Origin: Solicoccozyma terricola
Taxonomy: Eukaryota; Basidiomycota; Tremellomycetes; Filobasidiales; Piskurozymaceae
Direction of reading: 5' to 3'
Length of the DNA stretch: 64,000 nt
Assembly (NCBI GenBank): GCA_001600875.1
Contig: BCLD01000007.1
Location: forward strand, 561,290-625,289
The position numbers and the translations under genes were made by a program. Below the pieces are notes generated by a model that made no database searches, was not told the origin of the DNA, and was given only the letters and a program-made list of their open reading frames with translations. Below are positions 21,672-33,451 of the stretch, in pieces (position 1 is the stretch's first letter; each line of letters begins with the position of its first letter).

Positions 21672-23675
21672 GGTTGGGCTGACTGGATGGATTAGATTAG
21701 ATTCAAAATATCGCACGCACGCAGGTTTCAGCTTACATCTATCGTTCCACGACGAATGCCCAAGAAACGAAAACGCCGCTTCTGGCGTGCTGTTGACGAT
21801 CAAAGGCGGTTTCCTCCTCTGTTTTCGCGCGATATCAACGTAACAAAGGGAAGGAAGGTAGACCCAGCTGCTGGTGCTCGAAAACGAGTTGAAGCGCGAG
21901 GTGGGTGTTTGTTGATGTGATGTATGCTTTTCAATGTGTGGAATGATAATGAGGTGGAATATGAAGTAGGTAGGGGTGGGTGTGTTGGTGGGAACGAACT
22001 AACGAACGAGCGACCCAACGAACGACACTCCACGTCCTCTCTCCCTCCGTCCTCTTCCTTTTCTCAGATTGTCCCTTCCCCCTCCCTTTCAGTTATCCAC
22101 TTTGGGTAGGGGTAGGCAGCAAGAGGGGAGTTGATTCCCACAATCGGACTTTGATTTAAAAGAAATGCAAGAGATTCCGCCGATGAGTTAATTTCACTCT
22201 GGGGTGGGGCCGGGGGGGGGGGGGAAAGGGGGGGGGGGACGCGGTTCAGCGCTCTCGCGGCATGCACAGCGCAGTCAGCAGGGGGAATGACGGAGGGGGG
22301 AATGACGCTATGGTTCGTGGTGGCTTATGTAGTGGTCGGGTCGGGTCGTTCCCAGTCTCCCAGTCTGACCTGGTCCTTGGGTCGATGGACGGAGCGAATG
22401 TAAATATTCTTACTCCCTTTAGGACGAGCCGCAAGTAGAGCGCCCCGTGTAAACCCATCATTTGTTACCCCACATTTATTTGGAGCATTTTTGGGGGCTT
22501 TTCACCAAATGGGGGCTTTTCAATCGGGCTAATTCCCTGATGGAGATGATCGCTGGTTTCTGCTCCCGATCGGATGATTATGCCAGATGACGACAGCTCG
22601 CAGTTGGGGTAGTTGGAGTGGAGCAGGCAGGGGGGGGAAGGGGGGGGGGGGTGGAGTGAGTGCGGCAGTGGGAAGACCGAGGGGAGTAGACAGAGCAGAG
22701 GGGGAGTAGAAAGTGCCGCGAAGGAAGCAGACAGCAGACCAAGCAGACAACATCTATTGTTAGATATTCAAGGGATTAAAAACGGTACCCGCTCTTGGGA
22801 ACATGCGGGCATCACATGACGCCGGGGAGGGGAAAGGGTATGTAAGGAAAACGTCAGAGACGGGGTGTCCAAGGCACATCCATTATCCGTGGTTTCATCT
22901 CACGGGTTCACGGGTCGTAGCAAACTCCACACTGGCACGAAAGAAAGGGTCCAGACCGAAGACCCCCCCCCCCCCCCCCCCCCCCCCCCCGGGGGGGGGT
23001 GGGTGGGTTGCCAGCTGAATACCCTGCTTGGCAGCCGTCGGGTGATCTTTTCGTTCGGCTACTCATCTAGCAAAAGGGAAGATCGACCACCAAAGATGCC
23101 CGTGCTATTTTGTTCGTTTTCCTTCAGGGGCCCTCATCCATCCATCCATCCATCCATCCAGCTTTCATAGAACTAAAAAGGGGGAAGATCCGCCCAAATA
23201 TTCCACAAGACACGCCCACAATCCCGTCACCCGTCCCCCGTCCGTCCCTTTCCATGAGATGATCTAGTCATTTGCCCATCTGCTGGAAAAATAAACAAGT
23301 TCACAGGAGGGTCAGGTCAAACATGGGGTCCAAAGATAAGACGGAACCCCATTACGCCAAGACACGTATGTGATGGAACCCCGGTCATTTGCTTGCGAAA
23401 TGCGGGAAGGCAACGTAGGGTGTGGGTGTGGGTGTGGGTGTGGAGGGAATGGTGTTACAGTCACACTAGACGAAGCTGTGTTCCGCGGATGTAACGCCAC
23501 CAGAAGCACACCATGTTGCTGAAGCTAGGCTAATTGGACTACCCAACATCGAATCCAACATCAAAACCCCCTACTTATCACTGCATCATCCAGCAATCCA
23601 CCCATCAGCAAACCCACTCACCCACTCACCCACTCACCCACCACAACACCCCCATAGACCTACATACAAATCATC
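21672..23675. other. 2-kb non-coding, homopolymer-rich region
   Basis: It lies between two divergent genes. No frame here has gene-like character. It contains G runs at about 22210-22239 and 22629-22650, a C run joined to a G run at 22963-22999, an ATCC tandem repeat at 23136-23161 and a GTGTGG repeat at 23417-23443. Promoter elements for the two flanking genes must lie here, but none is obvious. Confidence 0.6.
22963..23010. repeat. C run joined directly to a G run
   Basis: About 27 C are followed directly by about 9 G and then GTGGGTGGG. Such a junction could form strong secondary structure, but it may equally be an assembly artefact. Confidence 0.7.
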
Positions 23676-25348
23676 ATGCACTTCCAATCCATCACAGCTC
23701 TCGCTATCACCGCGTTCACAGCTTTCAACATCGTCTCAGCTGAAGCTAACCCTAACCCCGTCGCTGAACCAGCAATCACTCCAGCTCCAGAGAGAAGGAA
23801 TGCGGTGGTCATGGAGGATAAGAGACAATGTGGGGGTTGCATGGATTCTCCTTCGTTTCCGCTGTCAAATGGCTTACAACTCTCGTTCTTCTATCGCTCC
23901 ACCCACCCCCACCACACCCACACCCCTCGCCCCCACTCTCTTACCTCTCTCTCCCTCCCTCTCTGCTATAATCTCAAACTCAACCCCATTTTCAAACAGT
24001 CGAATCACTCATCCCTGGATCCCTCATCTCACAAATCGTAGGTGGGGGAGGCGACGTTGGTTCTCTCGTTGGATCAATCTTGACTGCTGCGTCTGTAAGT
24101 TGGAACAGTATCCGCATTTCTCTTTTTTTTTTTTTTTTTTTTTTTTGACGCGTTTTCGCCCCCCGGGTGTTTGGTCCTCCTTTTTCAGTCTGAATTGGGT
24201 CAACTGGCTACTCTGAGCCCTGTGAGTCATTGAAAGCGCCTGGTGTGGTGCTGTAGAGGTCCTCCGGTCAAAGGTACTGATGGAAAACTTTTCAATCGGG
24301 CTGCGGATAGGGAATCTTCTCCTCTCTCGAATCTCAGCTCTCCAGTGAGTTCCCGAAACGCTGAGCAGTAGTGCGGGGTTTCTCTCGAAGTACCCTTTTT
24401 TTTCCTTTCCTTTCCTGACATGCCAATTTGCTGCCCGGTTTGTAAAGGTCTTGGTGGTTTCTCCAATATCAACGTGAGTCTTTCGGTCGTCTTTTCGTCG
24501 TCTGCCGTTTGGGAGGGAGGAGGAACTGACGGGAGTGTTATTGGATCACAGTCCATCATTTCGTCTGTCGGTATTAACATTAGTGAGTGGACCAGATCAA
24601 GGGCGTGGCCGATGTTACAATTGGGATGTGTGGCAAGGTCTTTGACCCCCCGCCCGGGGGTGTCATTGGAAGCGCCGGGTTGAGATCAGAAACCGATGGA
24701 TCTGCTTACACACGTTCCCCATTCGTCCTGATCATGTGAATAGGTGTAGGAGGTGGCGGTACCGAATCCGTCTCGGTGAGTCCTGGCTATTCATCCATGG
24801 GAGAAACCCTGATGACTGATTCAACCGATCCGATTCAGAGCACCGAATCTACTTCGGAATGTAGGTTTTTCATCGGGTTCTCCTGGAATCGTATTATCAA
24901 TGATCACTAAGGGCGGCGGTTGTCATCTACTTGCATTCTAACGCTACAGCGTCGACTTCAACCTCCCCCTCCCCGTCCCCCTCCGCCGCTGCCTCATCCG
25001 CTGCGGTGAGTTTTACCATACGGCTTTATAGAACCTGAAACCACAAACGCATGCTCATCGTCTTGGGGGTATCATCTCATCAACAGAGCGTTACAAGTCC
25101 GGCTCTTGCCTCTGTTTCTTCCAAGGTCTCTGCAGCGGTCTCATCTGCATCCGCTGTTGTCTCAAGCGCCATTGCATCCTCCAATGCGTGAGTGAAAGTG
25201 CATTTGCGTCGACTACCGTGTCCCATCGTTGAAATTTTGGTTTGAAAACGCCCCCACCACCAGTGCTTCCACTCTCCCGCACGGTTGGGGATTCGCCGTC
25301 ACGCTGGTCGCTCTTGGATTGGGTGGCGGAATGCTTCGATTCCTTTGA
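23676..25348 (+). CDS. Small secreted GPI-anchor-type protein in about 11 tiny exons
   Basis: Model: 23676-23835, 24000-24094, 24189-24221, 24338-24344, 24448-24473, 24552-24582, 24744-24775, 24839-24860, 24950-25005, 25087-25187, 25264-25348; 215 residues, phases closing throughout. Signal peptide MHFQSITALAITAFTAFNIVSA, then a Pro/Ala/Asn segment and a dibasic KR that could be a Kex2 site. A Gly/Leu-rich core (GSLISQIVGGGGDVGSLVGS) is followed by a Ser/Thr/Pro/Ala stalk and a hydrophobic tail, GWGFAVTLVALGLGGGMLRF, like a GPI signal. The first donor and the 7-nt fourth exon are the weakest parts; a poly-T tract precedes exon 3. Role probably cell wall; no known domain. Confidence 0.6.
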
Positions 25349-25915
25349 AGGATCCGGAAAAAATGTTTCCCCTCACACCTGTACTACTCGTGGCCTGCTT
25401 ACTGGCCTCCTTGCTGTCAATCGATTGGTTCCCCGTTCTGGCATGTTCGTTCGCTTTTGCCGTCACCTCCATCGACCGGCGAGTGGCGAGCTGCGAGTTG
25501 CGAGTTGCGAGTTGTCCCGCAAATGCCAAATCTGATTAGACCACGTGACCAGTCGCGGACCAAAAAAGTTGGGTTCGACGACTTGCCGAAGTAGTGACTC
25601 GTCGTTTCTCAAGTAGTCGACTCCGTAGTTCCAAGTCGAGATCGTATACAACAGTGGCAGCCAATTCGGCAGGTGTTCGAGCATATCGGGGTGATTGGAA
25701 AACTGCAAGATCAGGCATACATTCGCTTATAACAACAACAACAACAACGACACGTCAAACCAGTCTTCGCAATCCCGCCACCTCCATTTAGCTACAACAA
25801 GTTTCACAAACCCACCCGGCTCGATTCAAAAGAGCCATCCTCTTACATCGGCACTGACCACAACCGAATAAAACACGGCGCATAAGGTGCCTATCGAAAC
25901 AACTTTGCACTCACG
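25349..25915. other. Intergenic region with short tandem repeat
   Basis: It holds the 3' flank of the small wall-protein gene and the promoter of the PPR gene. A GCGAGTT-type repeat (about four copies) sits at 25480-25514 and an (ACA)n run at about 25732-25748. No gene is supported. Confidence 0.55.
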
Positions 25916-28900
25916 ATGAGTCTTAAAGCTGCGTAAGTACACCCGGCTCTTAATTCATGCTTCACCACCTCTTCCACGTCTAACGACACGACCTTCCACT
26001 CTCCAGCATTCACTTTCGACCAATCCGTATCCTCTCCTCCTCCCCTCTCTCATCAACCTCACCCCATGCCTTCACCTCAAACGCCAACCTTGCTGCTCAG
26101 CATGCCCAGGTACAAGGCGCTGCAGCAGCAAACACGGTAGTCTCACAAGCAGGAGCTGTTGGCTTTGCTAGCGCGCAAGGAGGAGCGGGCGCTGGTTCCG
26201 GAGGGTTCCACGCCGGTCGATCTGGGTTCTCAGGCTATACGGTGAGTTCACAAGTGCTGATGTCTATGGTTGATGCCGAGCTGACGAGCTTTCGTTTGAA
26301 CAGGGATCCGCACGAGCTTTCATCCAAGCTACGCCTTCTCAATCCCAAGCAACTCGTCAAGCGGACGAAGATGACAATGATGATCTGTCTAATCCCAACT
26401 CGCGGGCGGCACTCGTTCAAAGAGCTCGTCAGCGTCGACCATCCGTTCAAATTCAAGATGGAAGATCCGGTCGGCGGGGAGCAAAATTGTACGACGCGCG
26501 ACCCATCGTTAGATATATCGACGTTGAACCTGAACTTCGAACGGAACTCAAGTCGATCGAGGAAGCGCCAACTCCCCGAGTGGAAGCTGCGCAAAAGCTG
26601 AGGATTCGGATGGAGAGGGAGCTGTTGGATGAATCTGCTATCGATCTTGATGATTTACCGGTCATCCAGCAAACTGTCCGATCAAGGTCTGCCTCTAACG
26701 TCGTCAACACCACTACTCCACCAACCAATGTTGGAAATCTTTGGACCGTTGGATTGGCTTCGGCAGGGAAGCGAAATGATGGCGATAGGGATATGTTGAG
26801 ACGAGCCGGACTCATCCGGCATTTCAGTGCAAGTGGAAGAATTCCTAAAGATCTCGAGGTGAATGCAGAGATGCCGGCAATTTTGAATGTTCAGACTGCC
26901 GAATGGGTCGCCCCTCAAACCCCATCCTCTGGAAAGTGGCGGGTAACTTCTCTGGACGATATGACTCGATCGCGACGACCACGATCTGTCAGTAGAGCTC
27001 GAAGGATGTCCACTAGTGCCGTGGAAAGTGGAACCCCGCGGGAGGACGTTTCAATGCTTCGTCCCTTACAGTCTGGCGCCTCTTCGGAACAACACATCTT
27101 GAGCGAGTTGCGAACCGAGTTGAAAGCTCGGGATAACCATTTGCAACAAGAGATAAAGGCCTTAACATTTGCCCATCACCAAGCAATGGCCGCTGGAAAC
27201 GACAAGGAGGCAAGTCGCCAAGAGGACATGCTCCGGAATAGAATCGACAGCTATCGCAACCCACCAGCTCTTGCCAACCAAGGTCTAGCCTTGTCGACTT
27301 CCACCCCGCCACCGTATTTCACCACGCAGACGTACAACGCAGTGCTGGAGGCTCAACTGGCTATTAGACCAGAAGGTGGACCTATCAGGGATCTTTTGTT
27401 AGCTTACAATGAGATGCTCGAACGCAACGTGATTCCTGATATTCGGACCTACGGCATCGTCATCAAAGCGTTATCGACACGAGGGCGGGAGGTACAGTCT
27501 ATCAACAAGACTTATCTGGACCGGTCAAAGTTTTTGAATTGGGAGAAGCAATTCATTGACAGTGGGATTTATACAAAACGTCAGATCAATAAATGGCAAA
27601 ATTCACTGGAGGCATCCGAACAGCTCGGAGCTCAGTGCGAGCAGCTGTTAAAGGAGAACAACTATCGTTCCGCTGTCAAAGTCTTTACGGCCGCTTCAAC
27701 ATTCAATCCCACGCGACCATTCGAAGTCTCGCTCTACTTTCGAATCCTTGAGGATGCTGTCGCTCATGCAGATGGTTCGACGGCAGACATGGCCTTTGCC
27801 CACTTCAAGCGAGCGAACGAGGGGCGGATGAAACCAAATTGGAGAATGTTCTCCCTCGTCATCCGGGCACATACGCAAGCCAAGGATATAGAGTCAGCGC
27901 AGAAGATCTTTGACCAATTCCACCTACAGAGGGCCGAGCAAGCCGGTACCAGCTCTTCCGACGACAATACGATCGACAAGATTAGAGAAGTTAGAGAAGT
28001 TTACTGCGCAATGCTAGGTGCATACATAAGGTCGAACCGCCGAGCAGAGGCGGACGCCTTGTGGACTGAAATGCAACAGGCTACCGCTGAATCGGAGAAG
28101 CAACCGACAAACCCTCCCAGGCTGGCGGGCGTCGCAGTCATGGAGTATATTCGGGCATTCGTCGACGTCGACCCATCTGCTCGACTCGCCGCCGAGCAAC
28201 TTTTCCGTTATCACGATGGTTTGGTTGCGGCAAACGCCGACTCTGGATGGCCATCCGCCAATGCTTACGATGCGGTAGTACAAGCCGCCCTATTGGCGGG
28301 TGATGCAACTACAGCTCGTCGCGCTATGCTCTATCTTCTGTCGAAACCTCACGAGACACAATTGGACCACATCGCGAACGGCCTTCCCATTCGCATTGGC
28401 AGTTTGCTCAAGCTCATGCAACTTGAGATGGTGAAGTCACAGCCTGATGACACGACGATGGACGGCTTGCTGGACGAGGTTGTCCAGATTCTGCACGGTG
28501 CAGCTGGAACCGACATTCACAGCCCACGCTCTTCAAACTTTGGCGATGAACTCGGGACTTGGTTCAGCCTTCTATCCTCTCACGGCAGGACTCGAGATGT
28601 GCTAGAACTACTGCAAACCGGCAAGTTTGATCTCCGTTACCTGGATAACGCTTCGCAGGAGGCCCTTCAAACCCTCATGGAGAAGGATTTGCAGCGAGCG
28701 GACGCCACAATGGCCGAAGCAATCAGTTACGGCCACTCCCTGAATCCATTCGCCTTCCGAGCTCCCGACTGCGCCATTGCGTCGTTCATATGCCGCAAGT
28801 ACGTCGAGGAAGGCAAAGAGTCCGTTTCGCGCGAAGATCACTCTACATGGCGCCTGGTCATGGACGCACTGGTTGCGGTAGCAACTCGTACGGGTTTGAC

Positions 28901-31141
28901 GGCGCTCACGGGCCAGTCCATGATTGATTTCAACCGGAGCTTCATTGATTTTACCGCCACACTATCGAGCCTTCCCGAGCGTTATCGACCATCGGTGGAT
29001 GAGATTCGACCATATGCGATGCTCCTCCTGGCTAGGACCGGCGACCCGGATATCATTCCTGTGCTCTCCCAGTGCGTGAAACCGCGAGACAAGGCCTTCC
29101 TCGAGCAGAAACTGCAAGAAGCGATCGCAACGCCGGAACTGTCTGAGGGGGTCACTGCCGAAGCGTCTGAATTGCAGACGCCACCTCTCGCTCCTCCCTT
29201 CATCATAGACTCTCACCTAAGCGCCACCATCAATGGCCACTGTTTATCACGACCGACGATCACTCCGTTTTCCGCATATGAACTTGTCAAGTCCAAGTTG
29301 AAGCAGGGCAAGGCACCGAAGGCTGACGTGCTCGCGAGGCTCCTTCAATCCATCTCGAGGTCCGGCGAAGAGGTTAAAGTGCAGGATCTCTATGAGATTG
29401 CACATCAAGCCTTGGCTCTTGTCCCAGAAGAGGAACGGTTTGCGGGTTTCGTTTATATCGAGGACAACATGATGATCGCCCAACTGCATCTCGGTCACAC
29501 CGACAAAGCGATGCATCACAGGGACGTCATCTTCCAAACCGGCGGCGTGCCATCCGCCGATGCCTATGCTACCATGATCAGCTTTGCGAAGGATTCTACT
29601 GATGACGCCAATGTCGCCAGGGAGATGTTCGCCGAGTCCGAGAGGCAAGGCGTCAAGCCGAATCTCTACCTCTTCAACACCATTATCTCCAAGCTGTCCA
29701 AAGCGCGAAAGGCAGAGTCGGCTATCGAGTTGTTTAAAAGGATGAAGGTGGAGAATATTCTGCCTTCCTCGGTGACGTATGGGGCTGTTATTGTGAGTTT
29801 CCACGGTGCAAGTAGCCACAGTGTTCGTCTGCTGACGTCTAGTAACCCACGACAGAATGCATGTTGTCGAGTTGGCGATGCCACGTCGGCTGCAACTCTG
29901 TTCAACGAGATGCAGTCGATGCGCGGGTTCAAGCCGAGGGTTCCACCATACAAGTGAGTAACGTCGTTGAATCGCCAGTCAACGTCGACGATTCTGACTT
30001 TGGTTTGCCACCTCTCAGCACTATGATGCAACTCCATCTTACAACTAAGCCGTCTCGAGACCTAGTTCTCCATTACTATGATCAGATGGTTCAGCATGGC
30101 GTTGCTCCATCTGCTCATACTTACAAACTTCTCTTGGACGCCTTCGGCACACTCTCACCTATCGATCTACCGGCCATGGATCAAGTCTTTGCCAACCTTT
30201 CTCGCGACGCCAGGGTCGCGTTGCAAGGTACTCATTGGACGTCAAGAATCCACGCCTACGGAGTCATCACTGGAGATGTTCAACGAGCTGAAGAGATCTT
30301 CAACGAAATTTCTTCGCATCCTTCATTCCCCGCTAATGGTAAAATTGAGCCGGTCTGCTGGGAGGCAATTCTGAGCGTCTTTGCGCAACATAAGATGATC
30401 GACAAGATGGAGGAGTACGCTGCTCGAATGCAAGCAGACGGTGTCCGAGGTACGGCTTATATCAACAACATGCTCATCAAAGGGTATGCGATTGTGGGTA
30501 GAATCGAAGACGCGAGAAGGGTATTTGATTCGATGAGTGATTCGGTGACTGGTAAGTTGTGTGACTTTAGTATCAACTCGATTCGACGGGGGGTTTTTTT
30601 TGCTGACGATGGTGTCTGATAGGATTCGCTGCACCGAACAACCATCCTACGCTCTTGACCTCATCTGGCAACGTGAAGCCGGCGCCAACTGCCTCGACCA
30701 ATGAGGTATTCCGAGAACCATCCTCATAGTGAGTGGCACGGACGTATATTAGGCTATGATGTCAAGCTGACGATTTGACGTTTTTCATTCGCCGCGATTA
30801 GTGAGATGATGATTAGGTCGGAGTTGTTGACAGGTGACCGAGAGCGGGCGCAGCGTTTATGCGACCAGATGGAGGAAAGGTGAGTGTGTTGTTGTTCCGT
30901 CGTTTTCGTATCAGCTTTTCTGATGCCCCGTTTTTTTTTTTTTTTTTGGCTTTCCAGACAATACCCGATCCCTGTTACCGCACGAATCCTCGCTGCCATG
31001 CACGAGCCAGCTGGTGTACAAGAGGCAGCACTGCTGAACACTCCTAGAAGTGGGGTTTGGACAGCTCCAAAACCTGAACAACGTGTGGAGAGCATTGTCT
31101 ACACGGATAATAAGGACGCTCAGGTCGAGTCGTCGTCATGA
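25916..31141 (+). CDS. Large mitochondrial pentatricopeptide repeat (PPR) protein
   Basis: Exons 25916-25932, 26007-26241, 26304-29792, 29856-29953, 30019-30551, 30623-30728, 30802-30879, 30958-31141; 1579 residues. The N-terminus (MSLKAAIHFRPIRILSSSPL) is basic and Ser-rich with no acidic residues, as in mitochondrial targeting sequences. PPR-like helical hairpins are visible from ~430 (LLLAYNEMLERNVIPDIRTY) and are best preserved near the C-terminus (LFNTIISKLSKARKAESAI, ELFKRMKVENILPSSVTYGA, LVLHYYDQMVQHGVAPSAHT, MLIKGYAIVGRIEDARRVFD). PPR proteins bind organellar RNA; in fungi they act in mitochondrial mRNA stability or translation. The specific transcript cannot be named, though Pet309/Cya5-type activators share size and layout (inference). 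The last introns are small and one contains a T17 pyrimidine tract. The intron at 29793-29855 is in-frame and stop-free. Confidence 0.85.
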
Positions 31142-31478
31142 ACGGAGAGGACCTATTAAGAATTCGTTTGTTGGTTCACGAAACATTTTTTCCTTTCTTC
31201 CTTTTAATCACGAAGTTATGACTGTATCCAGTAGTGTAGTTTGATAGATCTCAAAACATTTTATTCCGATAATGGGGCGCCGGGGTGGGGGGTTTGGTGT
31301 CTTCCGCGAGATGTTCCGGCTCAAAGAAAGATACCTAATTCGGAACCTCGGAAGGGGAAAACGAAAACGAGAAATATGAATGCAAAAATGACATATAAAA
31401 AGCTCTGGTTCTTTTGTTCCTTTGCGGGGCAACAACAAAGAATCTAAAAAACATCTTCCGCTCTCCCTTCCCGCTTCC
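31142..31478. other. Convergent 3' intergenic region
   Basis: It separates the stop codons of the PPR gene (+) and the complex I gene (-). No gene is supported; it presumably holds both polyadenylation regions. Confidence 0.6.
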
Positions 31479-32471
31479 CTATGAAGGACGCTCAGCGACT
31501 TCTGGACCACCGTATTTTGCAACGTCAACGCCGTGGAATTTGTGATTCACAACATTGAACCTGTAGGTAGGTGAGAAAACAGGGGGGCCCGGGAGGGGGG
31601 GGGGAAGGGGGGTATCAGCATCAGCTCCCGGTTTTTCCCGTTCCTTCGTTCCAAGATCGGCCATCTCTTGCAAACCCTCCTCCTCCGCCGCCGCCGCCGC
31701 CGCAACATCCTCCCCCCGGACCCCACCCCACCACTTACCAAGGCATTGCTGACAACTTCAACTGACTCCACAAACTATTCCTCATCGCTACTCCTTGTAA
31801 ATATTCATCAAGATCTGATTCTCCGTAAATTGGTTTCCCAGCTGCTGCTCGTGCTGATAGTTCCTTCATGTCTCTGGCTTGCTCAGGTTCGTTAGGGGTT
31901 AATCCCATGAATCGGACTGGTATTATGGAATTTTTGTTGAGAGGTGGATTCGTCAGTCAGTGACGAGCAGAGTTTGACACCACCCCCCTCCTCCCCCCAC
32001 CGGGGAGTGGAAAGCCAATGAAACAAACTTGGGAAAAAAACTTACAACTAGATCTTTGATAAGCGAGCATGAAACCACCACAAAATCCAAGAAATGTGGT
32101 AAGACGAAGAGCTGACCGTGCTCCAAAACGATAATTTGAAGGGTCGATACGTTCTATCAGAGATTTGAGTATTAAATTCCATCCCCCCCCCCCCCCCCAA
32201 AAGAACCAAGAGTAAGCCCAAAAATCCATGCATCTCTCCGGGTGTTGAGACCGGATGAAGAAAACCGCTTCCCCCCGGGAGCCCCCCCCCCCNCCCCCCC
32301 CNCCCCNNCTGCCTTCCCTTACTCACCCATGAAATACAGAGCTCCGGGACCTGCAACAGTTGCTCCAGCCCAAACTGTATAATCGCTCGGTCTCATATAT
32401 CTCACGACCCTCGATGCATGTGGATCTGCATCGATGAGTGCGTAGGGAGTTTGCGTCTCTTTGATTGGCAT
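31479..32471 (-). CDS. nuo20.9: NADH:ubiquinone oxidoreductase 20.9 kDa subunit (complex I)
   Basis: Exons 32471-32327, 32153-32046, 31916-31739, 31560-31479; 170 residues, matching the fungal 20.9/21 kDa accessory subunit. Diagnostic blocks in order: TPYALIDADPHASRVVRYMR, PSDYTVWAG, a membrane segment TTFLGFCGGFMLAYQRSS, then RFMGLTPNEPEQARDM, YLQGVAMRNS and the C-terminal FNVVNHKFHGVDVAKY. It is an accessory subunit of the membrane arm of mitochondrial complex I. Its presence says the organism keeps a proton-pumping complex I. The first intron (32326-32154) contains ambiguous bases and long C/G runs; its length is therefore uncertain, but the flanking exons join in phase. Confidence 0.9.
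32281..32310. other. Ambiguous bases in a C run (assembly uncertainty)
   Basis: N characters occur at 32293, 32302, 32307 and 32308 within a poly-C stretch inside the first intron of the complex I gene. The true length and sequence here are not known. Confidence 0.95.
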
Positions 32472-33451
32472 ATTGTGGTGCGGCGGGGCTTTTGAAGCGT
32501 TGGGTCGGGCGGGCGGGCGGTGTCCTTTTTTGGAATAGGGCAAAGTTGGAAAGCGAGATGTTGAAAGCAGCTAATGGGTGGTTGGGACTGGGACTCCCTG
32601 TTTCTAATTTACTCACGGTGGGCACGGAGGGTGGGGAATCAAAGGTCGGGTCGTCTTGCTTGCTCCTTCCCATGTATTTACAACAGCAGTCACAAAGTGA
32701 AAAGAGGTAAATCATCAGGAGAAATGTACATGTCCGTTCCCCCCGCCCCCCTAATTGTTATGTATAGGAGCGATAATGCCTTCTGTTCTATTCCTCGACG
32801 AGTTGCATATTCTGTTTATTTTCCGTGAAAACAAGACAGAGGGATGAGTCCCCACCCCCCTCCCCCCCGCGGTGCGCGCGACCTGGTAACCTTCTGAATG
32901 GATACTTGGATCTACAGGGAAAGAGCAGGCTATAGAAGGATGAAATGTCCCGCTGGGGGATGCAGACAAGACGGGTGTGACCATGAAGGAGGGGTTTGGT
33001 GCGGTGGTTGTGGCAGGCATTCCCCGCGTTGGAATTTGACTTGTCCACCTTTCCGGCAGATGGGTTTTAGCCGGTCAGTGACGATGAATGAATGGCACCT
33101 TGTGGGATTATTCTCCCCGAACAGGTAAAATCACAGGGAGGACGAAATGGGGGGGGGAAGGGGGGAGGAGGAGGGGTGGGGAGGAGGAGGGTGGGTAGAG
33201 AGGGGACGGGGAGAGAGAGGGAGACGGGGAGACAGGGGAGACAGGGCAGACAAGTAGTTGAGACAACTCCGATACTGTCGATCTACTTTAGGGACAGGCA
33301 TTCTTTCCCAGCAATACACTCGTCCGATATTCCCACTACCAACATCCACATCCCTACCCCCACCCACCACCCACCACCCACCACCCACACCCACAACACT
33401 CTCCCACCAACCCCCACCCCCTCCTACCCTACCTCGGTGCTGACTGTGCAT
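32472..33451. promoter_or_regulatory. Divergent promoter region with homopurine tract
   Basis: This ~980-bp region lies between the divergent complex I and Zn2Cys6 genes. At 33145-33253 the plus strand is almost entirely G and A (runs of G and GGGAGA units). It is followed at 33355-33392 by CCCACCA-type repeats. A frame runs open across part of it, but it is purine repeat and not gene-like. Regulatory function is inferred. Confidence 0.5.
33145..33253 (+). repeat. Homopurine G-rich tract
   Basis: About 100 bases of G/A with many GGGG blocks separated by A or T, about 200-300 bases before the start codon of the regulator at 33452. It has the composition needed for G-quadruplex or triplex DNA. 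Confidence 0.8.

Noticed and set aside
22865..23170. 101-codon plus-strand frame in the 2-kb non-coding region
   Set aside because: It is built from the poly-C run (Pro run), the poly-G run and the ATCC repeat; nothing gene-like remains.
33092..33451. Upstream extension of the Zn2Cys6 gene at 33452
   Set aside because: The frame is open, but it translates the homopurine tract and CCCACCA repeats. The ATG at 33452 begins more normal protein sequence.
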